Source: Fulvia fulva (Eukaryota > Ascomycota > Dothideomycetes > Mycosphaerellales > Mycosphaerellaceae). From it: a DNA stretch of 64,000 nucleotides. Positions 54,901 through 64,000 of this stretch are shown piece after piece (position 1 is the first letter of the stretch; every line of letters starts with the position of its first letter). The notes beneath the pieces are model-generated. The model saw nothing but the letters and a program-made list of their open reading frames with translations. It did no database searches and was not told where the DNA came from. The DNA lies in NCBI RefSeq assembly GCF_020509005.1, contig NC_063019.1, positions 744,001 to 808,000 on the forward strand, read 5' to 3'. The position numbers were made by a program, and so were the translations under genes.

Positions 54901-56694
54901 TCGACGCTATCCGCGATAGAACTTATTACCTCTTAGGTAAAGGCTATCTAGTATAAGAATAGGGACAAGGTGGCTTCCTTACTTAGCCTAGACATATCGG
55001 GAGCCTTCGACTACGTGTTATACCCGCGGCTACTATATATCCTAAGGTCGAAAGGACTCCCTAAGTAGCTTGTTAACTTCGTACGGTCCTACCTCCAAAA
55101 CCGTAGTACAAGGATCCTAGTCGGCTAGTATAGAAGCCTATTTCAAGTAGTCTATACTAGAATCCCGTAAGGCTTAACGCTAGTACCTATTCTGTTCCTC
55201 TTCTTTATAGCGACGCTACTCCTAGCCCTAGAATCCTAGAACACCGCTACGAGCGGCTTCGTAGACGACACAAACATCCTAGCGTAGTCTTCCTCGACTA
55301 AGGAGAACTATAGGCTACTAGAAGAGAAGCACAAGATCTACGAGGACTAGGCTAGGAGGCACGGGGCTCGGTTTGCCCTAGAAAAGTACAATTTGATACA
55401 CTTTACGCGCCGGCCACGGTTCTATAATATGCAAGCTTCTATCTAGATATAGGGGTATACGACTAACCCGGCAAATCATGTTAGGATCCTCGGACTATAG
55501 GTAGACCCGGCGCTATAGTATAGGAAGTACGTATAGACAATATTACGGAAAGCTTAACAGAATATAGTATTATACTAGAGGCTTACTACGTCTATATAGA
55601 GGGTAGACTTTCGGTAGTTACGACTTCTATATACGGCTATTATACGGCTAGTCCTTACCTATAGTAGCTAAGTATAGTACTTAGGCGAGAGGGCCTATCT
55701 ATTAAAGGGACTCGTCGCGCCGTTAGTAAAGATCTAAAACTAATGCCTAAGGAAGGTCACCGGGGCATATAGGTCGACACTAACGAGGATACTTAAGCAC
55801 GAGACCGCTATACCGCCGATCGACCTATATATTCAGGGACTACGGACCTCCTACTTAGGCAAGTCGGCATAGTACCTAGTATAGAAGGTCATCGCTAGTA
55901 TAGTCGTAAGGGCCCGCAAATTAGTACTAGCGTATAGGGGCATTCGACCCGGAAACGAGCCAAACTACCGGGCAAGGGACGAATAGCTAGTAATATAATA
56001 GGAAGGTAAGAAATCGTTTATAGAGCAACTATAGAAAGAGAGGTAGAACAACTAGGTTGTAGGGTATAGTAGACGCCCTTAGCTAGCGGGACAACGTAAG
56101 GAATAGTTAGCTACAAAATCCGCGGTCAAGCACCCCCCGAAGCTTATCTACTACCGCCTTACGAGGGTATAGAGTAGTATAGTAACCTAACTACGAAGCG
56201 AACACATCGGCCTCTAGGGGTACCTATTATAGAGGAAGGTTCTAGGATACACGAATACTAGCTGCCCCTACGGCTATCGCTCCTAGAATATACGGTACGT
56301 ACTCCTCGTCTGTCCGAGGTAGTCGCTAGGAAGGGGGGAGTAGATAGCAAAGGCGAGGAACCGGACGATTGGGGCACTTCTTAATAACGCTAAGGACCTA
56401 CGGCGTATTACGAACTAGATACTAGAGAAGGGCTGGCTAGAATAGTACCGCCTAGTAGGAGTAGTATAGGAAGAGAGGACACGACGTAGCGCGACGAGAC
56501 CGGCTAGGAGCGGGGGCTAACGGGGTAGTGACATAGACTACGTACGTTTAGAGGGAAAGCTAAACTAGACAAGGAGAAGTCGGGGGCGGGAAGGGTTTTC
56601 ACCTATTCGGGTTTCCCTTTATATATAACAATAGATATATACCTATATAGGCCGGATAGGGTCCTAGAATAGGGGAATGACAAATCTATCTATC
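51993..56694 (+). mobile_element. LINE B inserted in G2, 14-bp target duplication
   Basis: Flanked by TATTAACTTCGAGG (51979-51992 and 56695-56708) and ending in (TATC)n. It is a close relative of LINE A, starting at the point corresponding to about 27286, and is probably 5'-truncated. At 4.7 kb it covers most of ORF1, all of ORF2 and the 3' UTR. It is on the plus strand, opposite to G2. Confidence 0.9.
52000..56530 (+). pseudogene. LINE B ORF1 and ORF2, RIP-mutated
   Basis: ORF1 has its knuckle near 52743-52785. The endonuclease has a 66-codon open piece (53467-53667: YYVDEEGGGDITSLYVGSTW and on to VVGDFNIYYPS). RT carries KLPAKKAPGPDRIPNELLKK near 54570-54630, LDISGAFDYVLYP near 54990-55030, FVDDTNILA at about 55257-55283, and the C-terminal CPYGYRS region near 56263. 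Compared with LINE A many CAG/TGG codons have become TAG, for instance W to stop right after the catalytic box. The catalytic Asp pair is intact. Confidence 0.8.
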
Positions 56695-58723
56695 TATTAA
56701 CTTCGAGGGTAAAGTCTACTCCTACGAGGTAGCGCTATACCTTCTTAAGGCCCTTTAGTACTCCGAGGCACTCCCGCTTTTCTATATCGTAATTAGCCTT
56801 GTTTACGTTCTAGGTACCGCTCTTATACCTTACCGGCTATCTTTGTCGAGTATTATCTAGTAATTCCTACGATATTATATAACCCTACCTAATACTACTA
56901 GCTCCTAGGGCGTAGGAGATAGTCACTAACGCCGCTATTATTACTAAGAATCTTACTAGGTTCTCTTTCGAGAACTACTTATTCTTAGTCTAGATAAACT
57001 CGACGTCCTTCCTTAAAAGCTTATATATTAGCCGAGCGACGTTTACGGACTAGGGGATCTAAATCCGGAAGTAAATATAGATCCTAATATAAACTCGAAC
57101 GTCCTTTACGTACTTAAGAGTTAGCTAGTTTAAGATCTTAGCTACTACCTTAGGATCTAGATAGCGGCCGCTCGGGCTAGTAATATAGCCTATAATCTTT
57201 AGGGTCTTATAAAGCCACTACGACTTCTCCCCTACGACTACCGCTCCGGCGCTCTCTAGGTCCGTAAGAACAAGATTAAGGGATATAATATATTCTACGA
57301 CCTATCGTTAAAGGCTAGACTCTACCTTAGCGTTACTATAATCCTTAGTAGGACCTTTTACGCCGATATTATTAAGAAATAGTTTTGCTCGGTAAGAAAT
57401 ATAGTCTATTAACACCTTAGTTACTACCCGTACGAACTAAGCAACTAAGTTCGTCGTACCCTATAGTAACGTTATATACCGTATAAGCCTAAGAGGCGTT
57501 ATAAAGGCCGTTAAATATCGGCTACTTTCGTTAAGCGTGATCTAGTCGTACCCCGAAAACAAGTCTACTAAAGAGGCTACTCTATACCTAGTAAAGTCTT
57601 CCGAGAACCCGTCCGTATCTAGGGGAATGTTTATATCCCTTATCGTTACCTCGTTTAAGAGTATAGCGGAGTTAATCAACCTATATAGTATAGCTTTGCT
57701 ATTTAGCTCGACCTTCTTCGTTACTAAGAACTAAGTATTCGTATAAGCATCTTAACTATACTTAAGAATTCTGTTCTTAATTCAAGCGCGGATTATCTAT
57801 TCTATAATCGCTCGTAAGCTTAGGTATAACCGAATAATCTACGCCTACTACGGTTTATACATAATCGTTATAATCTTCTAAGGAGGTATAACATTATGTC
57901 TAATCTACCGTATATAGCTAAAATCCTACGCTAGGACACCTTCTCGGGTAAAGAGCATTTTATTAAATATCTATCTTTCCTTAGCCGAGAGAGCGATACT
58001 AACCTTAATACTAGCGAGCCTTTTAGGTATAATTTTCGAGCCGCGCTCGATACTAGAGAACTTTTTAATAAGATACCTCCTATCGAACGGGCCTTACCCT
58101 ACTACTATTAGAGATTCCTAGTAAAGGGCCTTCCGCTTCTAATCTATATTACTATCTACTTTCGACTAAGGCCTCTCGTAAACGCTCGTAATAATAGGTC
58201 TCTTCTTGTTAGCTTTTCGCTTATATATAGTAAAAATATACGGTATCCTAATACCGGGTCTATATAACCCTACGTCTCGTTTCTAAGCCTACTTATTAAT
58301 CTAGCCGTATTTTAGGATCTCTATATACTAGTCGCCCTATACGGAGTATATATTTATAATAACCTACTCTCCTAGAGCGTTAGTAGTTACCTTAGCGCTT
58401 AAGTATTAGCGGTTCCCGAGTAGTTCTAGTAATTTCTTCGAATATAGACTAAGGTCGAGGATATTCCTCTTTATTATAATACGGGGCCGCGGTTGTTCTG
58501 AAAGTAGTCGAAGATAGTCGTGTCTATAGGCTTTAGGTTTAGCTTCGTTATACTTTCTTATCGATGTTAATACGCTGTATTATTAGAACACTCCGCTAAC
58601 TAATATACCTGCTAAGGTCTCCTCGACTAGACTCGAAAAGCGGACTTGTTTCAAAACCGGACTTCTAATACTTATAGCGGGTTAACTACCGTAAATTAAC
58701 CCGCGTTCGTATTTTTCGAGGAC

Positions 58724-58941
58724 TGTTAAGAATATGCAGGTCATAGGGTCAACATTGAGTGCTTAGGGGGATTAGTAATCAGGGCTTGCTAGTCAAGTCC
58801 TAAGTACAGCTGTCCCTCCTAAAACACCTACACTAACACCGGCGATACTATATATAGATACACGCTATCCTATTGGGTCCTTCTTCGTCTTTTGTGTGAT
58901 CCGCCGTCTTCTACTACTACGCAACTCGTACCTGTTTAACA
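58724..58941 (+). repeat. Solo Copia LTR, short-U3 type (218 bp)
   Basis: It begins TGTTAAGAATATGCAGG and ends CCTGTTTAACA with a clean TG...CA, flanked by AGGAC on both sides (58719-58723, 58942-58946). It is the least mutated copy of this LTR in the window and therefore useful as the reference. It lies in G2. Confidence 0.95.
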
Positions 58942-60278
58942 AGGACTATAGAAGTTCTTCAAGAGTTTTGTACTTGTTAGTACCTATAATAGCCGTGAAT
59001 ATTACACTTTCACCTTTCCTACTAGCGATTATCCCCTCCTATAATCTATCGTCGTAGTTACGGCCTATTAGTCGTACCTTCCTATACAAAGGGCGGCTAA
59101 GGATCGTAGGCGAATCTAGATTAGCGGAGACAAACATGTCGATCTAGTAGTATATACTAAACACCTAAGTATTAAGCTTTGAAATTACCCCCTTAAACTT
59201 CGCTCTTCTACCCGCTCCTCGAAAAGATAAGTAGGCGCTAGGTACGATAGGCAAGCTAAACTTGTATACTATCCTCGGGCTAATAATATTGACTTTAGAT
59301 CCCTCGTTAAGTAGGGCTCGAGTCTAACCTTTACTATTCCTTAGCTCGGTAACTACCTAAGGGCTAGGTACTATTATAAAATCGTCTAGTATACTAGAGA
59401 GACCGATCTTTTTAATGTTTTTGTATAACTCGGCGGTAGGGACAGTATCCTTACTATATAATATCGTTAAGAACACACCTATATAGCGAGCTTAATAATT
59501 ATCCCGAAAGACTTCTTTATTAGCCCCTTCTTCCTCGTCTTTATAGGTAGCGATATGACTCGTACGGACTTCAGTCCCTTCTTAGCTAGCTAACTTACGG
59601 ACGGTAGTAAGCTTAGACTATAGATTAGAGGTATTTACTACTCTCCTAAATAAGGTAGTCTTAAACTAGCGACTATAACGAAACTAGTCCCGGGCATTAA
59701 CGTTTAGAAACGTAGTCTAAAGGATTTGATCAATCTAATAGGTCACTCCCTCCTCCTTAGTAACGGGCCTATCTCCTATACCGTACTATCGGACGTAGTT
59801 ATTAATTCTTATCGTCTTTATATTCTATAGCCGTTTACGCTATACAAATAGGGTATTAATAGGCCCTACCGGCTATTCCGAGGGCGTAGGCCTTAACTTA
59901 GCTCGAGGCTTAGGCGTCCTTCTTCTAAGAGTCTCCCCTAACGCTACCGTTAACTAGCTTCTACTAGCCCTAGAACCGGCGTCTCTAATTATCTCTACCT
60001 CCTACTAACCGAGTTCTTCCTATTAGATCTCCTCTTCGAGTTCTTAACGTAAAGCTTTAGCGGCCTCGGCTCGTACTATTAATGCCTATATACTAGACCT
60101 AGTTCGAGGATTCGGGTTCTTTATAATCCCTACTAGAGCTTTACCTCGAGATTTATTACTCTAGATTAGGTAGGCCTTAACCTTAACCTCGTCGTAGTTT
60201 ATAATCCTACTCCCCTATAGAGCCGGTTCTTCTTCCTTAAACTAGATCTCATAACTACTAGCGGCCGTCGGTTACTAC

Positions 60279-60798
60279 TGTCATGGTCTCCCCACAGAGA
60301 GTACAGAAGGTGGGGACAGAAGAGCCTCAGAGTGCTCAGAAGTCGTCAAGAAGTGACAGTCTAGCTTGGTGTGTGAGCGCCAAGAATCATATACCCCGCA
60401 ACATTCACTACGGGACCCAGCCCTCCAAATTCACCCCTCTACCAAACCTTGACAGATTCACTTCGGCTCGTGACTATGTGACTCACGGCACTCCCGCGAG
60501 CACCCGCGACTGCGCTGGACCCTGGAAGAAGCACGTGGAAGACTCGGAACGTAGGGCAGGTTGGAATGAGGTTTTGAGCAAAGCTGCTGAGCGCGGCTTC
60601 GCACGGGTTAGCCCTGTTGATGCGGGGACACGCACTCGCGAGGGTCGCGTATAAATATCTGGCCTTCCCCAGGCCTCTCTTGCTTCCTTCGTCTTTTGTT
60701 TTGTGTAGCAATCATACCATACCCTTTTGCATCTGCACTTCGCACCTGCATTCTCGCTTTCACCCTTGCATCTCACCGGCCAGGCTCTCGCCCTGACA
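60279..60798 (+). repeat. 520-bp solo LTR, nearly unmutated copy
   Basis: It begins TGTCATGGTCTCC and ends CGCCCTGACA, with ACTAC on both sides (60274-60278, 60799-60803). A TATA box (gtataaatatc) and CT-rich initiator-like sequence follow at about 60649-60690. It retains CpA and TpG almost everywhere, unlike the G2 sequence around it. Open frames 60283-60654 (plus), 60439-60711 and 60483-60776 (minus) are by-products of its unmutated state. Confidence 0.92.
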
Positions 60799-62575
60799 AC
60801 TACCTAGATCTAGTATCTTAAGGGCCGTATTCTATAAGGTGTTGGTTGTTAGGTAGAGGTTTAGAGTAGTTAGGAAGCTTTACGCTTAAGACACTAGTAT
60901 AATCTCGACCTATCTATTGTTTCTAAAGCGTAGGGATTTTTATGTCTATATTAAATAGAATCGGGCCGTAGTATTCCTTAAGCTACGGAAGTATATAAAG
61001 GAGCTTAGGCTTACTATAGTCCCGTCGGAAGTTAAACTTAGGGGGATTTAGATTGGTCATCTTTCCTAGGTACTACGAGTTGTTCGTCGCTAAAAAGACA
61101 TACCCTTATAAGATAAGGAATAGTATCGCGGGGCACCTATTAGCCTAATGTTCCGTACTACTATAGTTATAATAGCACCTATTAAGTGCTTTAGACTACT
61201 CGCGGTTCTATAACTACGGGCGCTATATTAAGTAAACCTACGGTTTAGGTACTCGATCGGGGTTCTCTAGTTATATAGACCTTTGATTTTCACTAGGGTT
61301 AAAGGATCTAACTTCTGCCGCGCGACCTCGTTAGTAAGCTCGAATGCTTATTTCTACTATTTTCTAAATAAGGTTATCGTCAATAGTAGTAGAAATAGCT
61401 ATTTTATGAAGTATATTAATCTTAAGGATTAAGCGCGGTATCTACTTTATGACTAACCGATAAAGCTACCGTAAAGTAAGTAGGAAGTCTATATATACGG
61501 TCTTCTATCCTTCTTTACTATTAGCGATACTTGTCGCCTCGTCTAGTATCTTTTAAAAGCGCCGGAACTTCTTAGGCTACTTTAGATAGAGTCTACATTT
61601 CTTATAAACTGCCTTAGTAACTGACTCTAGGAGCCCCTAAAGTAGAAGACGGCTACGGGAGCTATTATCGAGGTCTTCGGGATCAATTAGGTTACTAGAG
61701 GCTACGAAGAGACGGATAAACTCCTTTATATCCTATTCCTTAGGGCTTTTCCCTTTCTCTACCTAGACTATCTCTTTAAGATATTCTCGACTTCCTAATA
61801 TCGAATAGGTATCGAATCTCGAAAATTTAGCTAAGAAGGACCTCCTAAAGGTGCTCCGCCTTACTTACTATCCCTCTAACCTTATTACTAAACGTCGGAT
61901 AGTAGTCTTGTAGTTACGCTCGAAACGACCCTAGAAGTTATCTTTCTTGATTAATAGCCTTAGTAGATACTAGTCTATAAGATCATTAAACCTCTTCTAG
62001 AATTTAGTAGCGTTCCTACTATTAAAGAGGGGGTTTTCCGGACTCCCTAAAGTAGGGAAGTAAGGTCCTACATTTTCTATAGTAATAGTAAGACGGATAA
62101 ATAAGGCTACTATTATATCCGGACTATAGGGCATTTCTAATGTTATAGTGCCCTTTTTAAGCCATCCTCTTCTTAGTCATTTCGTCGTACTCTTTCCTTA
62201 CCCTTATTAGAGCTTAAAGCCTCCGGGGTGTTATCTTCGTCGCTATCCGAGTCTTCTATCCCTTCTAGGATTATAGCCTCCCTATAAGGCCTATATACCT
62301 TCGTTAGACTCTCTAGTAACCCTTAGCTAGCTCTAATACTAGTAAACGACTCGAACCTCAATAAAGATATAACTAAAACTTATGACCTTGTTCATAACCG
62401 TAACCTTACTCGTAACGTTATACTTACTTGACTTAATACTAAGAACCTTGACTATAGGTGCCTTAATACCTTAAGGTTTCGACTTCGAGTCGACCTTAAC
62501 CTTGATTTTACTAGAATGTACTAATAATACTACCGGGTATATACTTAAACCCCCCCTTATTAACTACTAAAATAA

Positions 62576-62892
62576 AGACGACTAACTACCCTAGTAAGTA
62601 AGGGCGCGCCTAGTGACCTTAGGATAGCCTACGCGTAGGTGTATATACTTGTTAGTCCGCGGGCCGTGAAATATATATAGTGATCCTAAAAGATAATAAA
62701 TCTGAAATTTTTAGATTCCCGTATTTTCGCCTTATAGAGAGATTCTTTATAAATCCTACCTTTCTACTAAGGTCGCCTCCTAACTATAAATACCTCAGTA
62801 GTACCCCTATATACTCCCGCTACGTAATTAACCGTTAAAGGTTACCGAGATTCGACGCGTAAATTTCAGGGTCTAAAGGAGCCCTTAGCTCG
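62576..62892 (-). repeat. Right LTR (5') of Gypsy-like element G2 (317 bp)
   Basis: The direct partner of 49378-49694. The 5-base flanks outside the pair do not match, so either the ends are misjudged or one flank has been rearranged. Inside it, toward the left, lies a run of seven C at about 62550. Confidence 0.8.
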
Positions 62893-63640
62893 TTAATAAT
62901 AGGTAATAGTAGTAGTAGGTAAGAATTAACCCCCTACGAGGGTAAGTAATACGGTACGCCTATATATTACCAATCCGGCGGAGAAATAAGAAATCGTAGC
63001 CCTAATAAGTAAGGAGATTATCGATAGAATCGGCTAAAAGGAGGTAGTTGGAGCGAAGGTAGAGGTAATAGGCTTAGTAAGACTCTTTACCGTATAAGAG
63101 TCTAATAGACGAAAATTAGAGACCTATAAGGAGTAGACTACTAAAGTCGCGAAGTCGGTACGAGTCTCCTACTAATAGTATACTGTTATTGCCTACGGGG
63201 TCCCTAGGACATTTAAGGTCGAAGACCTTCCCTACCTCTAAGTATAGAACTAGAACACCTCCCTATAGTACGACTAACGAAGGCGGTATAGGTATATAAG
63301 ACAGTAGACCGAGAGAAGACGTATTTATTGCTTATTATCTAGGTAGAGACAGCGGAATAAGCTAACTAGATACTAGATAATAGGCTATTCTAGAACTACG
63401 AGAGAATAGATACGGAGGTCTATTAGAGTAGCTATAGGGTACTATAATGCTTCTTATACTAAAAATACGGTTATATAGCTCGAAAATACGGAGAGAAGAC
63501 CCTAAGGTGCCCTTACTACGTAAACCTATACTAGGGAAGGGAATGCCTAAACAGGGAGAGTAGGTATATATACTACGGTAGAAGGTACCTAGCGTATTCA
63601 AACTAATACCTAGCTAGAATAGTAGTATAAGAACGAGCGA
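62893..63640 (+). pseudogene. LINE ORF1 fragment (LINE H)
   Basis: Plus-strand sequence collinear with LINE C ORF1: a gtctcctactaatagta block near 63164, acggggtccctaggac near 63195, and a zinc-knuckle region about 63445-63490 that corresponds to CFN-C...YGH...PKC but with Cys and Gly codons changed. It is closest to the antisense remnant at 1-1170/3796-4735. It is truncated at both ends, with stops throughout. Confidence 0.6.
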
Positions 63641-63686
63641 GACAAGTAAGGTCTCTATACTAGCTAGGTACCTCTAACGCTAGTAA

Positions 63687-63759
63687 AAGAATACGAGTTA
63701 GTAGTACTAAGACAAAATTTATAGCTTACTAGTATTCTTAGCTTACTAGTACTTTACGT
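63687..63759. repeat. Fot1-type terminal inverted repeat matching 33611-33684
   Basis: The reverse complement matches the F4 left TIR, including the doubled TACTAGTAAGCTA unit and a ttttgtcttagtac block. It could be the other end of F4 or of another copy. The bases after it are TG, not the TA expected. Confidence 0.65.
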
Positions 63760-63810
63760 TGATACTAACCTATCTCTTCTTACGGATAATCTTTCCTAGC
63801 TAATTCCTTA

Positions 63811-64000
63811 ACGTGCCTTACTACCGAGCGGGCTATACTACTAAGCGGGCTACTTTTACTAAGAACTGTACTACTTCTACTTTAATTACGACGGTATCTT
63901 AACACGACGACATCCTATAGAATCGTTACTAGGAGGACAATTCCTCTTTAGATTCTCCGCTATCTAGCAAGTCTACTTAATAGGTACGTACGTTCTGCCC
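63811..64000 (-). mobile_element. Fot1-type element F3, cut by the window edge
   Basis: The TIR ACGTGCCTTACTACCGAGCGG follows TA (63809-63810) and the next 150 bp match F1 11747-11940 closely, i.e. the C-terminal end of a minus-strand transposase. The element continues past base 64000. Confidence 0.85.

Larger units (their letters stand above)
56709..62575 (-). pseudogene. G2 gag and pol N-terminal part: RT catalytic pair mutated
   Basis: RT on the minus strand (about 57330-57850): NSKAILYRLINSAI, NEVTIRDINIPLDTDGFSEDF, VASLVDLFSGYD-x-ITL, LIRYITLLQGTTNLVAQF, then KLFLNNIGVKGP. In relatives that last box is FLDDIGVKGP; here both Asp codons (57368-57373 on plus) read AAT, each explained by TpG to TpA. 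RNase H continues to 56709 (YDIEKRECLGVLKGLKKV) and across LINE B. Protease and gag should fill about 58100-62500 but I could not fix motifs there because of damage. Two solo LTRs interrupt this part. Confidence 0.75.

Noticed and set aside
60283..60776. Open frames on both strands (123, 90 and 97 codons)
   Set aside because: All lie within the 520-bp solo LTR; the same positions at 25452-25971 are broken, and an unmutated LTR simply lacks RIP stops.
49378..62892. The 317-bp repeats as inverted repeats of a DNA transposon
   Set aside because: They are in direct orientation and enclose Gypsy RT, RNase H and integrase, so LTRs are the simpler reading.

Overview
This window looks like a TE-dense, RIP-mutated block of a filamentous ascomycete (Pezizomycotina) genome. 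Almost all of it consists of retrotransposons and Fot1-type DNA transposons whose coding frames are full of TAG/TAA stops. TpA (ctag, tata) is hugely over-represented and CpA/TpG are nearly erased, while CpG is kept. That is the pattern of repeat-induced point mutation (RIP) acting on CpA. No rRNA, tRNA, CRISPR or bacterial-type gene was seen.

Layout. 1-5.2 kb: antisense non-LTR (LINE, Tad1-like) remnants interrupted by an internally deleted LINE (1171-3779). 5.24-10.05 kb: a minus-strand Copia element with one LTR, ended by a solo LTR. 10.06-11.65 kb: a 5'-truncated LINE. 11.7-20.1 kb: two Fot1/pogo-type transposons; the second is split by a LINE (13311-18549) that itself carries a solo LTR. 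21.05-27.03 kb: a plus-strand Copia element with both LTRs, a half-tRNA primer site and a 520-bp solo LTR of another family inside it. 27.3-31.99 kb: the best preserved LINE. 33.6-49.4 kb: a second Fot1-type transposon broken by a chromodomain Ty3/Gypsy element (34588-41702) and by an antisense LINE that is split by a full Copia element (42217-47665, both LTRs 218 bp, 5-bp target duplication). 49.4-62.9 kb: a large minus-strand Gypsy-like element with 317-bp LTRs, carrying a LINE with a 14-bp target duplication and two solo LTRs. 62.9-64 kb: a LINE fragment, a Fot1-type terminal repeat and the start of a further Fot1-type element.

The only unmutated, non-repetitive island is about 32.0-33.5 kb. 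It holds what I consider the main find: a three-exon gene (32110-32440, plus strand) for a 73-residue secreted protein with a signal peptide, a dibasic KR site and ten cysteines. It lies about 120 bp downstream of the LINE tail. Next to it a 479-bp element with perfect 41-bp terminal inverted repeats and an exact 9-bp target duplication (MULE-type MITE) has landed in low-copy sequence that may be a broken gene.

Together the window shows layered insertion (up to three levels), RIP inactivation that repeatedly converts catalytic Asp to Asn in reverse transcriptases and a transposase, and one candidate effector-like gene surviving in the repeats. All coordinates of element interiors are approximate unless tied to LTRs, terminal repeats or target duplications, which I read base by base.
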